The notes beneath the pieces are model-generated. The model did not search any database. It had not been told where the DNA came from and saw only the letters and a program-made list of their open reading frames with translations. A stretch of 64,000 nt of DNA from UBA6168 sp041741095. Its GTDB lineage: Bacteria > Bacteroidota > Bacteroidia > Chitinophagales > Saprospiraceae. Below are positions 17,052 through 26,999 of the stretch, piece by piece (position 1 is the first letter of the stretch; each line of letters starts with the position of its first letter). The stretch lies in the NCBI GenBank assembly GCA_041741095.1, contig JBGSKQ010000095.1:124001-188000 (forward strand), in the 5' to 3' direction. A program made the position numbers and the translations under genes.

Positions 17052-17090
17052 AATGCCGGACAAGTAACCACTTGCCCGGCATTATTTTTA
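17052..17090. terminator. Bidirectional terminator
   Basis: 14-bp inverted repeat (AATGCCGGACAAGT / ACTTGCCCGGCATT) with a 4-nt loop and adjacent T run, between the lipoprotein gene (+) and ppdK (-). Confidence 0.8.
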
Positions 17091-17112
17091 CCAAAACCTT
17101 TTGAAAAGCCAA

Positions 17113-19935
17113 TCAATCGGATGTGTAGTTCCGCTCGCCCAATTTGGCATGGGCGGCTGCCAACCTTGCGATAGGCACCCTCGGTGCGGAGCACGACACA
17201 TAATCCAGTCCTATGTGGTGGCAGAACCTGATGGACTCAGGGTGCCCGCCTTGTTCCCCACAAATCCCGATCTTGATGTCCGGCCTGCTCTTGCGGCCCC
17301 ATTCCACGGTCAGTTCCATCAGCTTGCCCACGCCGCCAGTGTCCAGCACCTCAAACGGGTTGTGGTGCAGGATGTCTTTCTGCTGGTAAAGCGGCAGGAA
17401 TTTATTTTCTGCGTCTTCCCGGCTGAAAGAATAAGTGGCCTGGGTAAGGTCATTGGTACCGAAAGAGAAGAACTCGGCTACTTTGGCCAGGCTTTCTGCC
17501 TTCATGCAAGCCCTTACCACCTCAATCATAGAACCGAATTTGAACCTAAGTTTCACTTTCTTTTCACTTTCTATTTTTTCCCTTAATTCATCTACATACG
17601 CTTTTACATGCTGCAATTCCACCACCGTGCAAACTTGCGGCACCATGATTTCCGGGTGGATTTCGATGCCCTTGATTTGGCATTCGGCGGCAGCTTCCAG
17701 GATGGCCTGGATTTGCATTTTGTAAATTTCAGGATAGGTCAATCCCAAGCGGACGCCACGGTGGCCCAGCATCGGGTTCACCTCGTGCAATTCCTTGATT
17801 TTCTTCAACATACGCTCTTTCTTGGTGATAGCCTGCCGCACCAGGTCGCCGCCGGAGGTCGTGAAAGGCGATGGGTATTTATGCTTCAACTCCTCCTCGG
17901 CGGCCAACAAACGCAGGCTGCTGAAAAGGTTGTTCACGCCGTCAATGGTATTTTTCAAATGCTCCAAATGGCCCAGTTCGGCCACCAAATCTTCTTCGTT
18001 GGGCAAAAATTCGTGGATAGGCGGGTCGAGCAAACGGACCGTCACCGGTCTGGGCGACATGGCTGTGAACACGTCCACAAAATCCTGGCGCTGGATGGGT
18101 TCCAGGCGGTTGAGGGCTGCTTCCCTTTCTTCAGTAGTATCTGCCAAAATCATATCAATGACGATGGGCAGACGTTCGGCTGCATTGAACATGCGCTCGG
18201 TGCGGCACAGCCCGATGCCCATTGCGCCATATTCCACGGCTTTTTTGGCAGCAGAAGGCGTATCTGCATTGGCGAAAACTTTAAGCCTTGCAGTTTCGTC
18301 GGCCCAAGCCAACAGTGTTTTCAGTTCATTGGAAAATTCAGGTTCCACTGTGGCGATTTCACCCAAATAAACCAAGCCCGTGCCGCCGTCAATGGTGATG
18401 ACATCGCCTTCGTGCAGTATTTTTTCTCCAATTTTAGCCTGCCTCAATTTTACATCTACTGAAATGCCCTCGGCACCAGCAACGCAAGGTTTGCCCATGC
18501 CCCTGGCCACTACCGCAGCGTGGGAAGTCTTGCCGCCCCGGCTGGTCAGAATGCCTTGTGATGCAAAGAAACCGTGGATGTCTTCTGGTTTGGTTTCTTC
18601 CCGCACCAGGATGACCTTGTGGCCATCCTTTCCCAGTATCTCGGCCTTGTCGGCATCGAACACACATTCACCAAAAGCAGCGCCCGGAGAGGCAGGAAGC
18701 CCTTGGGCCAATGGGGCAGTTTTGTGCTTCGGATCCAGGCGGCGGTAGAGCATTTGCTCCAGCATTTCCGGCTTGATGCGCAGCAGGGCTTGGTCTTTTG
18801 TAATCAAGCCCTCTTTTACCATTTCCACCGAGGTGCGTACCATGGCAGTGGTGTTCATCTTGCCGTTGCGGGTCTGTAGGCAATAGAGCGTTTGTTTTTC
18901 GATGGTAAATTCAAAGTCCTGTACTTCTTTATAATGGCTTTCCAGTTTGTTCCGAAGGTCTGTCAGTTGCTCGTACATTTCGGGCATTTCCGTCGCCATT
19001 TGGGCCACTGGTTTGGGCGTACGGATACCGGCCACCACGTCTTCCCCCTGTGCGTCAACGAGGTATTCACCGAAAAGCGCATTCTCGCCGGTGCCAGGGT
19101 CACGTGTAAAAGCCACGCCCGTTGCGCTGTCATTGCCCATGTTCCCGAACACCATCGTGACCACGTTCACGGCTGTGCCGTTGGCCATTTCTTTGGTGAT
19201 TTGGAACTCACGGCGGTAGTCCACCGCACGTTTGCCCATCCATGAGTTGAAGACAGCCTTGATGGCGATTTCCAATTGTTCATAAACATCGTCGGGGAAT
19301 GGGCGGCCTGTTTTTTCTTTCACAACTTTCAAAAAGCGCTGGCTGATTTCTTTCAAATTTTCAGCGTTGAGGCCGATGTCCACTTTCACGCCCGCTTGTT
19401 TTTTAACGGTTTCAAATTCATGGTCGAAAGCCTCGTCGGGCACGCCGAGGGCCACCTTGCCAAAAAGTTGTATAAAACGGCGGTAGGCATCGTAGCCAAA
19501 GCGCTCGTTATTGGTTTGCTGAATTAAACCTTGCAAGGTTTCTTTGTTCAAGCCGAGGTTGAGGATGGTGTCCATCATGCCCGGCATGGACATGGCCGAA
19601 CCAGAACGGACGGAGACCAGCAGCGGGTTGCCGGGGTCGCCAAAACCTTTGCCGGTGCTGTCTTCCAGCCTTGCAATGTTCTTTTTCACCTGATTCATCA
19701 GGCCATCTGGCAGCTTGCGTTCCTTGTTGTCGAGGTAAGTCAGGCAGGCTTCGGTGCTGATGACAAAACCTGGAGGAACGTTCAGGCCGATTTGGGTCAT
19801 TTCACACAGGTTGGCGCCTTTGCCGCCCAGGAGATGCTTGTTTTTACCGTCGCCCTCCTGAAAGGAAAAGACGAATTTCGGCTGTGTTTTTTTGGACTCT
19901 TCTTTTAGTGAAGGAAGTGATTCTACGGTACTCAT
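17113..19935 (-). CDS. ppdK: Pyruvate, phosphate dikinase
   Basis: 940 aa, cytoplasmic. Interconverts pyruvate + ATP + Pi with PEP + AMP + PPi. The N-terminal ATP-grasp domain has GGKGANLCEMTQIG and SVRSGSAMSMPGMMDTILN. The central swivelling phosphohistidine domain has GGKTSHAAVVARGMGKPCVAG. The C-terminal PEP/pyruvate TIM barrel ends with GICGEQGGHP and the catalytic-Cys segment DYVSCSAPRVPIAR. Length and motif order are complete. It is a single gene with a promoter somewhere in 19936-20000. Together with the NifJ-type oxidoreductase in this window it gives reversible entry between pyruvate, PEP and acetyl-CoA. Confidence 0.96.
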   Translation of the reverse strand: MSTVESLPSLKEESKKTQPKFVFSFQEGDGKNKHLLGGKGANLCEMTQIGLNVPPGFVISTEACLTYLDNKERKLPDGLMNQVKKNIARLEDSTGKGFGDPGNPLLVSVRSGSAMSMPGMMDTILNLGLNKETLQGLIQQTNNERFGYDAYRRFIQLFGKVALGVPDEAFDHEFETVKKQAGVKVDIGLNAENLKEISQRFLKVVKEKTGRPFPDDVYEQLEIAIKAVFNSWMGKRAVDYRREFQITKEMANGTAVNVVTMVFGNMGNDSATGVAFTRDPGTGENALFGEYLVDAQGEDVVAGIRTPKPVAQMATEMPEMYEQLTDLRNKLESHYKEVQDFEFTIEKQTLYCLQTRNGKMNTTAMVRTSVEMVKEGLITKDQALLRIKPEMLEQMLYRRLDPKHKTAPLAQGLPASPGAAFGECVFDADKAEILGKDGHKVILVREETKPEDIHGFFASQGILTSRGGKTSHAAVVARGMGKPCVAGAEGISVDVKLRQAKIGEKILHEGDVITIDGGTGLVYLGEIATVEPEFSNELKTLLAWADETARLKVFANADTPSAAKKAVEYGAMGIGLCRTERMFNAAERLPIVIDMILADTTEEREAALNRLEPIQRQDFVDVFTAMSPRPVTVRLLDPPIHEFLPNEEDLVAELGHLEHLKNTIDGVNNLFSSLRLLAAEEELKHKYPSPFTTSGGDLVRQAITKKERMLKKIKELHEVNPMLGHRGVRLGLTYPEIYKMQIQAILEAAAECQIKGIEIHPEIMVPQVCTVVELQHVKAYVDELREKIESEKKVKLRFKFGSMIEVVRACMKAESLAKVAEFFSFGTNDLTQATYSFSREDAENKFLPLYQQKDILHHNPFEVLDTGGVGKLMELTVEWGRKSRPDIKIGICGEQGGHPESIRFCHHIGLDYVSCSAPRVPIARLAAAHAKLGERNYTSD

Positions 19936-20176
19936 AATTAAAAAATTTTCGGTAAAGGTTGGCCTGACAGCGTTTTTTCTAAATGATCAAAGTCAGTGGG
20001 CAGATTAAGGAAAATCACCCGGCAGGGATCCCACGATTGCGCCCGGTTCAACTGCTTTTCTGCACAATTCATGCTGGACAATCGCCATTTTATCTTTTAC
20101 AAGTTTGGCTTTGGTCAAAAAAAATCCAACTTCGCAAGCATATCGGATTCAGTTCCCTTCCTTAAAAATCACTTGA

Positions 20177-21505
20177 ATGAAGCCTCGATTTTATTGCCGA
20201 TTATCACTGTTGATACTCCTTTTCCACCCGCCCGCAATTTCATTTGCCCAACACCTGGATGAATACATCCGCCAAGGAATTGCCAGCAACCATTCATTGA
20301 AAGAGCAGGATTTTTTGTTGCAAAAAAATACGCTGGCCCTTCAGGAAGCGAGACGTTTGTTTTTTCCAGAAATAACTTTTGGCACCGCATATACGCTGGC
20401 CGCTGGCGGCAGGAAGATTGAATTTCCGGTTGGCGACTTGATGAATCCCGTTTATGCCACGCTGAACCAACTCACCCAGACCAACCAATTCCCACAATTG
20501 GAAAACATAGAGGAAACCTTCTTGCCCAATAACTTTTACGATGCCCGCTTCCGCATCCGCCAGCCCATTTTGAACAAAGAAATCGGCATCAACAAAAGCA
20601 TCAAATCGGCACAGATTGACTTGAAAAAAGAGGAAATACAAGTGTTTAAAAGGGTATTGGTGAAGGACATCAAAAGCGCCTATTTCCAATACCTGCAAGC
20701 AGGCGAGGCCGTGCGCATTTACGATATCGCCTTGCAACTGCTGGCCGAAAACCAGCGGGTAAACGAAAGCCTTCTCCGCAACGATAAAATCATCCCTTCC
20801 GTCCTGACCCGTACCGCTGGCGAGATAGGCAATGTGAAAGCTCAAAAACTGGATGCCCAGGCCAAGGAAAAAAATGCGGCGGCTTATTTTAACTTTCTGA
20901 TAAACAAGAATTTAGAAGCACCGATTGAAAAAGATAGCTTAAACCAATTGCCTGGCCTCCTGCAAAACGGACAACGGGAGGAACTGGCACAACTCGAAAC
21001 TGCGGGCCGAATAAACGCCCTGGTGGTGGACCTGGAAAATGCCTACAAAATGCCGGATGTCGGCATCCAACTCGACCTCGGCTCGCAGAATTTTGATTTC
21101 AAATGGGGCGGCTATGTCCTGGCCGGACTTTCTTTCGAAGTGCCTGTCTGGGCGGCAGGCCGCAACAAATTGCAGGTGCAACAGGCGGAAATGGACGTTT
21201 TGGCCACTGGTGAAAAAAAGAGGGCCGTGGCGCAGCAAATTGACCTGCAAACCCAAGTGGCACAGACCAATTACCTTACAGCTATTGAAGTTTGGCGTAG
21301 CTACGAGACAGAACTGGCCGGGGCTAAGCGGGTTTATGACGATACCTTCCGCCGCTACAAAGAGGGCCTCGCCAACAACATCGAACTGCTCGATGCCCGC
21401 ACCCAGGTGACGACGAAAGAACTACAGCAATCCCTTGCATTTTATGATATTTTGATAAAACATGCCGAGTTGGAAAGGGCGGTGGCGGCTTACCCAATTC
21501 CCTGA
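20177..21505 (+). CDS. TolC-family outer-membrane efflux protein
   Basis: 442 aa with a signal peptide (LLILLFHPPAISFAQ). It has the two long-helix repeats of outer-membrane efflux proteins: LKEQDFLLQKNTLALQEAR near residue 40 and the second repeat near 330-430 (YKEGLANNIELLDARTQVT). It is the first gene of an RND-type efflux operon, with an 18-nt gap to the adaptor gene. It forms the outer-membrane channel of the tripartite pump. Confidence 0.92.
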   Translation: MKPRFYCRLSLLILLFHPPAISFAQHLDEYIRQGIASNHSLKEQDFLLQKNTLALQEARRLFFPEITFGTAYTLAAGGRKIEFPVGDLMNPVYATLNQLTQTNQFPQLENIEETFLPNNFYDARFRIRQPILNKEIGINKSIKSAQIDLKKEEIQVFKRVLVKDIKSAYFQYLQAGEAVRIYDIALQLLAENQRVNESLLRNDKIIPSVLTRTAGEIGNVKAQKLDAQAKEKNAAAYFNFLINKNLEAPIEKDSLNQLPGLLQNGQREELAQLETAGRINALVVDLENAYKMPDVGIQLDLGSQNFDFKWGGYVLAGLSFEVPVWAAGRNKLQVQQAEMDVLATGEKKRAVAQQIDLQTQVAQTNYLTAIEVWRSYETELAGAKRVYDDTFRRYKEGLANNIELLDARTQVTTKELQQSLAFYDILIKHAELERAVAAYPIP

Positions 21506-21523
21506 ATTTTTAATCATTCCTTC

Positions 21524-22564
21524 ATGAAAACATACCTGTATTTATTCACTTCCATCACCTTGTTTTTAGCCTGTGGCAACGGCAAGGAAGAAACCACAAC
21601 CATTTCACCAGACAACAAGGCCATTCCCGTCCGAACGGTACAGGTATCGCATGAAACTTTGGTGCAAAGCATCCATGCTTCCGGCATCGTCACCAGCGAA
21701 AACGAGGCAAAACCTGCTTTCAAAACAGGTGGAGTCATTTCAAAGATATTGGTAGAAGAAGGCGATTTTGTGAAGCAGGGCCAACTGCTCGCCACGCTGA
21801 ATTTGACCGAAATAAATGCCCAGGTTCAGCAAAGCAATGAAGCCGTTCAAAAAGCCCAACGAGACTTGCAAAGGGCAAAAAACCTCCTTGCAGACAGCGT
21901 TGCCACACTGGAGCAGGTGCAGAATGCCCAAACGGCCCTGACAGTGGCAGAAGAGACCCAGAAAATGGCCAAGTTCAATCAAAATTATTCTGAAATCCGC
22001 TCGCCCATCAGCGGCAAGGTCATCCAAAAACTCATGGTGGCCGGAGAGATTGCCGGGCCGGGTATGCCTGTTTTTTACATTTTGGGAAATGCCCTGAAAG
22101 ATTGGGTCATCAAAGCTGGTCTGGCCGATCGGGATTGGGTGCGATTGAAACGGGGCGACAAGGCGAGCGTCCGCTTCGATGCTTTTCCTGGACAGGATTT
22201 TACAGCTACCATCACCCGTCTGGCCGATGTAGGGAACCCGACCAGCGGCACTTTTGACGTGGAAATGAGGCTCGCAAGCTCCCCACCCAAAATGGTGGCC
22301 GGCTTGATTGCCGCCGTTGAATTTTTTCCTGAAAACAAGGCCCAACTTGCTGTTATCCCACTGGATGCGCTGGTAGAGTCCAACCGCAACGAGGCCAAAG
22401 TTTTTACCATTGAAAACCAACAAGCCAAAGCGCTCCCCATTACCATTGCCTTTTTGCAAAATGACAAGGTGGCCGTGAGCAAGGGATTGGAAAACATCCA
22501 AACTGTCGTCACTGACGGAGCGCCTTATTTATATGATGGGGCTTTGGTGAAAGTGGTGGATTGA
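21524..22564 (+). CDS. RND efflux periplasmic adaptor (membrane fusion protein), lipoprotein
   Basis: 346 aa. The N-terminus MKTYLYLFTSITLFLACGNG has a lipobox (LFLAC), so it is lipid anchored. The biotinyl-lipoyl-like half-motifs (GGVISKILVEEGDFVKQGQL and IRSPISGKVIQKLMVAGEI) flank a coiled-coil hairpin (NEAVQKAQRDLQRAKNLLAD). A beta-barrel and membrane-proximal domain follow. It bridges the TolC channel and the RND permease. The permease gene does not follow directly: 591 bp of repeats intervene. Confidence 0.92.
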   Translation: MKTYLYLFTSITLFLACGNGKEETTTISPDNKAIPVRTVQVSHETLVQSIHASGIVTSENEAKPAFKTGGVISKILVEEGDFVKQGQLLATLNLTEINAQVQQSNEAVQKAQRDLQRAKNLLADSVATLEQVQNAQTALTVAEETQKMAKFNQNYSEIRSPISGKVIQKLMVAGEIAGPGMPVFYILGNALKDWVIKAGLADRDWVRLKRGDKASVRFDAFPGQDFTATITRLADVGNPTSGTFDVEMRLASSPPKMVAGLIAAVEFFPENKAQLAVIPLDALVESNRNEAKVFTIENQQAKALPITIAFLQNDKVAVSKGLENIQTVVTDGAPYLYDGALVKVVD

Positions 22565-22576
22565 AAGTGAAGTGAT

Positions 22577-22629
22577 CAGTCCACAGTCCACAGTCATCAG
22601 TCATCAGTCATCAGTCCACAGTCTGCAGT
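22577..22629. repeat. Tandem heptamer array (CAGTCNN)
   Basis: Seven consecutive units at exact 7-base period (CAGTCCA, CAGTCAT, CAGTCTG types) plus a partial unit, 12 bases after the adaptor stop. The unit family matches the 1100-1159 array, but no complementary arm is present here. Confidence 0.8.
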
Positions 22630-22720
22630 TTTGAGTGTAGCGAAAATGCCAAACTTGCTTCTGGGCTACAGTTAGAAATACTCGGAAGAGTCATTGATAA
22701 ATTTCTGTTCAACCAAGGCT

Positions 22721-22881
22721 TATGAGGTGACATGTTTTTGCCAACTATATCTTTCAATTTTAACTGACTTTATTCAAGCAAAAAGATGTCATTTCATGGG
22801 CAATCATAGTTTTGATATGACACCTTTTTGCCTTGAAAAATCCTGCTTGATTTTCAATGGTAGAAGGCGAACAGATGTCGT
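22721..22881. repeat. Composite two-hairpin element, copy A (GGTGACAT family)
   Basis: Hairpin 1 pairs 22721-22741 (TATGAGGTGACATG...) with 22778-22797; hairpin 2 pairs 22817-22834 (ATGACACCTTTTTGCC) with 22864-22881. The two hairpins have opposite orientation. Loop 1 contains TTTCAATTTTAA; loop 2 starts TTGAAAAATCCTGCTT. Both arms and loops resemble copy B at 30502-30667, so these are homologous elements and not chance stems. It lies within the adaptor-permease gap. Confidence 0.75.
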
Positions 22882-23125
22882 GCGATGATTTTTAGAAAAA
22901 CCATTGAAATAAAAAATCTATAACTTTCTAAAAATCAACCACAATCGAATTGTGTTTAGACGCATTTGAGGCCAAAAATGGGTGTGTCTAAACACAGTTC
23001 GTCACCTCAAAACCGGTTTTGCAGCCATCCTGACGCAGCAGTTTGCCTATCGGCGATGACAAGCGGGGTTGCCGCAAACGAGGAATTAATTTCTGAATGT
23101 CAATCAGCCGTGCTGCCAAAGCCAA

Positions 23126-23160
23126 TCATCGTTCATCGTTCATCATTCATTATTCATGAA
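23126..23160 (+). repeat. Heptamer array overlapping the permease start codon
   Basis: Five units at period 7 (TCATCGT twice, TCATCAT, TCATTAT, TCATGAA). The last unit contains the ATG (23156-23158) of the RND permease, so the ribosome-binding region is made entirely of repeat. No Shine-Dalgarno sequence is present. Confidence 0.75.
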
Positions 23161-26100
23161 AATCGCTGAATTCTCAGTCAAAAATTACCAGTTCACCATC
23201 ATCGTGTTTGTCATGGTGCTGTTGTTGGGTTTGAACTCCCTTTTCAATATGCCCCGGGGCGAGGATCCGCCATTCAATGCGCCCATTTTTATCATTTTGG
23301 CGGTCTATCCTGGCACCAGCCCTGGCGATATGGAGGAATTGGTGGCCGAACCGATAGAGGACGCCATGTACGAACTGGAAGACATCAAAAAGATTTATAC
23401 CCGTTGCGACGATGGCTTGATGGTGATGCAGATAGATTTTGTGCATGGGGTCAATACTTTGACCAAAAACAATGATGTGATACGGGAGGTCAACAACCTG
23501 CGGCCTGACTTGCCGGACGATTTGTTGTTGCTGGACGTGAAACGGGCGCAGTCGTCGGATGTGGCCATTTTGCAGGCGGCCATTGTCTCCGATGGCGCTT
23601 CCTACCACGATTTGGAGGAACAGGCCGATTTCTTGAAACGCCGTTTGGAAAAAATCAAAGACCTGAAAAGGGTGGAAATTCAGGCTTCACCCGATGAGGA
23701 AGTTGAAGTGGAAATCAATTTGGAAAAAATGGCGCAAAATGGGCTTGGCCTCAACCAGGTGCTAAACCTCATCCAAGCCAACAACATGAACATCCCAGGT
23801 GGCAGCATTGACATTGGTGCCAAAAAATTCAACATCAAGACCACGAGCAGCTACGAGGAAATTGAAGATATCCGGAATACCATCGTCCGCACCACGCTGG
23901 AAGGGCGTATCGTAAAATTGCAGGACATCGCAACGGTGCGTTTCAGCGAAGAAGAACAAACCTACCTGGCCCGCTTCAACGGCGAGCGGACAGTTTGGGT
24001 CATCGCCATGCTGAAAGACCGCAAAAACATCGTGCAGGCCAAGGAACAAATGGTTGGCGTCCTGGCCGATTTCAAGGAAAAACTGCCTGCGGGGATGCAC
24101 CTCGAAACTGCTTTTGACCAGGCCGAAAGCGTACAGCGGCGATTGACAGGTTTGGGCAAGGACTTCCTTATTGCTGTGGCCCTGGTCATGCTGACGCTGC
24201 TGCCGCTGGGCTGGAGGGCTTCGCTGGTCGTGATGATTTCCATTCCCTTGTCCCTGTCCATCGGCGTTGCTATCCTCGACATGCTGGACTATACGCTCAA
24301 CCAATTGAGCATCGTAGGCATGGTGGTTTCGCTCGGTTTGCTGGTGGACGACAGCATCGTGGTGGTGGAAAATATCGAACGTTTCATGCGCATGGGATAT
24401 AGCCGTTTTGATGCGGCCATAGCTGGCACGAAACAGATTGGCATAGCCGTGGTGGGCTGCACGGCAACCTTGGTATTGGCCTTTTTGCCCTTGGTTTTTT
24501 TGCCAGAAGCATCGGGCGATTTCATCCGAAGCCTGCCGATGGCGGTGCTGATGACGGTGTTGGCTTCGCTGTTCGTTTCGCTCACCATCATCCCATTTTT
24601 GGCCCGCATGATCTTAAAAACGCACGAACAGCCGGAGGGCAATTTTTTCATGCGTTTTTTCAAAAACAACCTGAACAAGCCTTATCAAAAAGGCCTTCGT
24701 TGGGCCTTCCGCCACCCAGCCATCAGTTTGGTGGCCACTGGGCTGGTTTTCTTTGGGAGCCTTCTTTTGGTGCCAAAAATTGGCTTTAGCCTTTTCCCGC
24801 TTTCCGAAAAGCCCATGTTTATGATTGACGTGGAAGTGCCGCTCGGCAGCAACATGGACAAAGTGGACACCATCATTTCGAGCATAGAAACGAGGTTGCT
24901 CTCCGATAAAAATGTGCGGACGGTCAGCAGCAATATTGGAAAGGGCAACCCAAGGGTGTATTACAATGAGTTCCAGCGCAATACTTCGCCCAACTATGGA
25001 CAGGTTTTCGTGCAAGTGAACCCCGAACTTTTGGTACCTGAAATCACAGCCCTGACCGACACCTTGCGGTCAGAATTTGAAGGGTACCCAGGCGCAAAAA
25101 TCGTGGTGAAACAATTCCAGCAAGGAACGCCGGTGGAAGCGCCCATCGAGTTCAGGATTTTGGGTGAAAACCTGGACACGCTTCGGCGGCTTTCCTTCCT
25201 GATAGAAGATTTGATGAAAAAAACAGCGGGCACTTTGTATGTCGAAAATGCGCTGACCACCCAAAAAACCGACCTGGAAATCGTGGTGAACAAAGACAAG
25301 GCCGGGCTGCTGGGCATTCCTTTGGCAGAGGTGGCCAAGACGGTGCGCCTGGGCATTGCAGGGCTGGAAGCGGGCAAGTTCCGCAACGAAGAAGGGGAAG
25401 AATTTGCCATCAATGTCAGTATTGCAAAAAACGAAGCGGCGACACTGGAAGCCTTTTCCAAAATCTATATCACCTCGCTATCAGGGGCGCTGGTTCCTTT
25501 GTCCCAAATCGCAAAAGTGGAATTGCAGACGTCGCCTTCCGTCATCCGGCACTTTAACAAGGAGCGTTTTGCGAGTGTCACTTCCTTTGTAAAAACAGGC
25601 TACAACACCGCCGCACTCACCGATGAATTAATAGGAAAACTGGAGGCGATGAAATTCCCGGAAGGTTATTCCTTTATGGCTGCGGGCGAGCGGGAAAGCC
25701 GGGATGAAAGCTTTGGCGGTATGCAGACCATTGTCATTATTGCCCTCTTCGGATTACTGGCCATACTCGTTTTGGAGTTCCGTACTTTCAAAAGCACCTT
25801 GATCGTGCTATCGGTCATTCCTTTGGGCATCGTTGGGGCCCTGGTCACCTTGTTTTTGGTGGGCGAAACCCTGTCGTTTGTGGCAACGGTGGGCATGATA
25901 GCGCTGGTGGGCATTGAGATAAAAAACTCTATTTTCCTGGTGGATTACACCAATCAGTTGCGGGAACAGGGAATGCCCTTGGAAGAGGCAATTTTGGAAG
26001 GTGCCGAAACCCGCTTCCTGCCCATATTCCTTACCACCTTGACGGCTATCGGCGGCCTGATTCCGCTTGTTTTGGAAGATTCACCATTGATTTCGCCACT

Positions 26101-26206
26101 GGCCTGGGTCATTATCGGTGGGTTGATCAGTTCGCTGTTGTTGAGCCGGATTGTGACGCCTTTGTTGTATAAATTATTACCTCCGAAGGTAGAGGTGAAA
26201 GGGTAA
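23156..26206 (+). CDS. RND efflux transporter permease (AcrB-like)
   Basis: 1016 aa, inner membrane, drug/proton antiporter. One N-terminal TM helix is followed by a large periplasmic porter domain, TM2-6 (about 335-490), a second porter/docking half, and TM8-12 (about 845-1005). The proton-relay segment LGLLVDDSIVVVENIER in TM4 keeps both Asp residues, and the second half has GIEIKNSIFLVDYTN. Length is normal. It belongs functionally to the tolC-adaptor genes upstream. It ends 1 nt from the convergent transporter gene at 26208. The substrate is unknown. Confidence 0.93.
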   Translation: MKIAEFSVKNYQFTIIVFVMVLLLGLNSLFNMPRGEDPPFNAPIFIILAVYPGTSPGDMEELVAEPIEDAMYELEDIKKIYTRCDDGLMVMQIDFVHGVNTLTKNNDVIREVNNLRPDLPDDLLLLDVKRAQSSDVAILQAAIVSDGASYHDLEEQADFLKRRLEKIKDLKRVEIQASPDEEVEVEINLEKMAQNGLGLNQVLNLIQANNMNIPGGSIDIGAKKFNIKTTSSYEEIEDIRNTIVRTTLEGRIVKLQDIATVRFSEEEQTYLARFNGERTVWVIAMLKDRKNIVQAKEQMVGVLADFKEKLPAGMHLETAFDQAESVQRRLTGLGKDFLIAVALVMLTLLPLGWRASLVVMISIPLSLSIGVAILDMLDYTLNQLSIVGMVVSLGLLVDDSIVVVENIERFMRMGYSRFDAAIAGTKQIGIAVVGCTATLVLAFLPLVFLPEASGDFIRSLPMAVLMTVLASLFVSLTIIPFLARMILKTHEQPEGNFFMRFFKNNLNKPYQKGLRWAFRHPAISLVATGLVFFGSLLLVPKIGFSLFPLSEKPMFMIDVEVPLGSNMDKVDTIISSIETRLLSDKNVRTVSSNIGKGNPRVYYNEFQRNTSPNYGQVFVQVNPELLVPEITALTDTLRSEFEGYPGAKIVVKQFQQGTPVEAPIEFRILGENLDTLRRLSFLIEDLMKKTAGTLYVENALTTQKTDLEIVVNKDKAGLLGIPLAEVAKTVRLGIAGLEAGKFRNEEGEEFAINVSIAKNEAATLEAFSKIYITSLSGALVPLSQIAKVELQTSPSVIRHFNKERFASVTSFVKTGYNTAALTDELIGKLEAMKFPEGYSFMAAGERESRDESFGGMQTIVIIALFGLLAILVLEFRTFKSTLIVLSVIPLGIVGALVTLFLVGETLSFVATVGMIALVGIEIKNSIFLVDYTNQLREQGMPLEEAILEGAETRFLPIFLTTLTAIGGLIPLVLEDSPLISPLAWVIIGGLISSLLLSRIVTPLLYKLLPPKVEVKG

Positions 26207-26207
26207 A

Positions 26208-26999
26208 TCAATTATCCAAAATTGAATGTTCCCCCTTCGCCTCCAGCCTCATCTTTAAAGACAATTCTTCTCCCAAATATTTATCAATCAAATAGTGGGC
26301 GAGATAAATAAGGGGTGTCAGCACTACGGCCACAACGAATTTATAGCAATAATTCACTGTTCCGACGGCAAGGAAAAGGCCCATGCTCCATTTTTGAGGG
26401 CCCAGCACAAAGGCAATATACAGCACCACAAAACTGTCCACAAATTGAGAAACCAAAGTAGAGCCGGTGGCCCGGAGCCAAAGCTGTTTTTCTCCAGTGA
26501 TGACCCTCAGTTTGTGAAAAATCCCAGCATCCAAAACTTGCCCCACTAAAAATGCTACGAGGGAGCCACAAATGATCCACAGCCCTTGTCCAAATACTTG
26601 TGAAAATGCCGCCTGCATGTCCGGCACACCCACCGTTTCATACGTTTTTACCCACCAGCCCGCAGGCACCAGGTTTATGGCCAAAAACACCATCAAAAAA
26701 GCGTAGGTAATCAGCCCAGCCGTCAGGTAAGACAAAATGCGGACAGCACGTTTGCCATAATATTCGTTGATCAAATCGGTCATCACAAAAACGACAGGCC
26801 AAAGCAACACCCCGGCGGTGAGCATCAGTGAACCTGATTGACCGAAAAGCTTCCAATTGAGTGGCGGGAAGCCCAGCGTGTCTTCCACCGCAAAGATTTT
26901 TACGCCAATGAACTCAGCCACAAGGGCGTTGGTCACAAAAAATCCGCACAGCACAATGAACAGGCGGACAGCTTTGTTTGATAACAAGGCATACTTCAT
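26208..26999 (-). CDS. Queuosine precursor transporter (YhhQ/VUT family)
   Basis: 263 aa with about six or seven hydrophobic segments. Family features are the N-terminal FFVTNALVAEFIGVKIF, VFVMTDLINEYYGKRAVR and the later FLVGQVLDAGIFHKLR and VSQFVDSFVVLYIAF. YhhQ-type proteins import 7-cyano-7-deazaguanine or 7-aminomethyl-7-deazaguanine for queuosine tRNA modification. The substrate here is inferred from the family. It is a single gene convergent with the RND permease. Confidence 0.9.
   Translation of the reverse strand: MKYALLSNKAVRLFIVLCGFFVTNALVAEFIGVKIFAVEDTLGFPPLNWKLFGQSGSLMLTAGVLLWPVVFVMTDLINEYYGKRAVRILSYLTAGLITYAFLMVFLAINLVPAGWWVKTYETVGVPDMQAAFSQVFGQGLWIICGSLVAFLVGQVLDAGIFHKLRVITGEKQLWLRATGSTLVSQFVDSFVVLYIAFVLGPQKWSMGLFLAVGTVNYCYKFVVAVVLTPLIYLAHYLIDKYLGEELSLKMRLEAKGEHSILDN

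Larger units (their letters stand above)
22565..23155. other. Repeat-filled gap inside the RND efflux operon
   Basis: 591 bp between adaptor stop and permease start hold the heptamer array (22577-22629), the composite hairpin element (22721-22881) and a second heptamer array that runs into the permease start (23126-23160). I see no gene; short frames here have no support. Confidence 0.7.

Noticed and set aside
17608..18462. 284-codon plus-strand frame opposite ppdK
   Set aside because: Antisense shadow; ppdK motifs on the other strand are complete.
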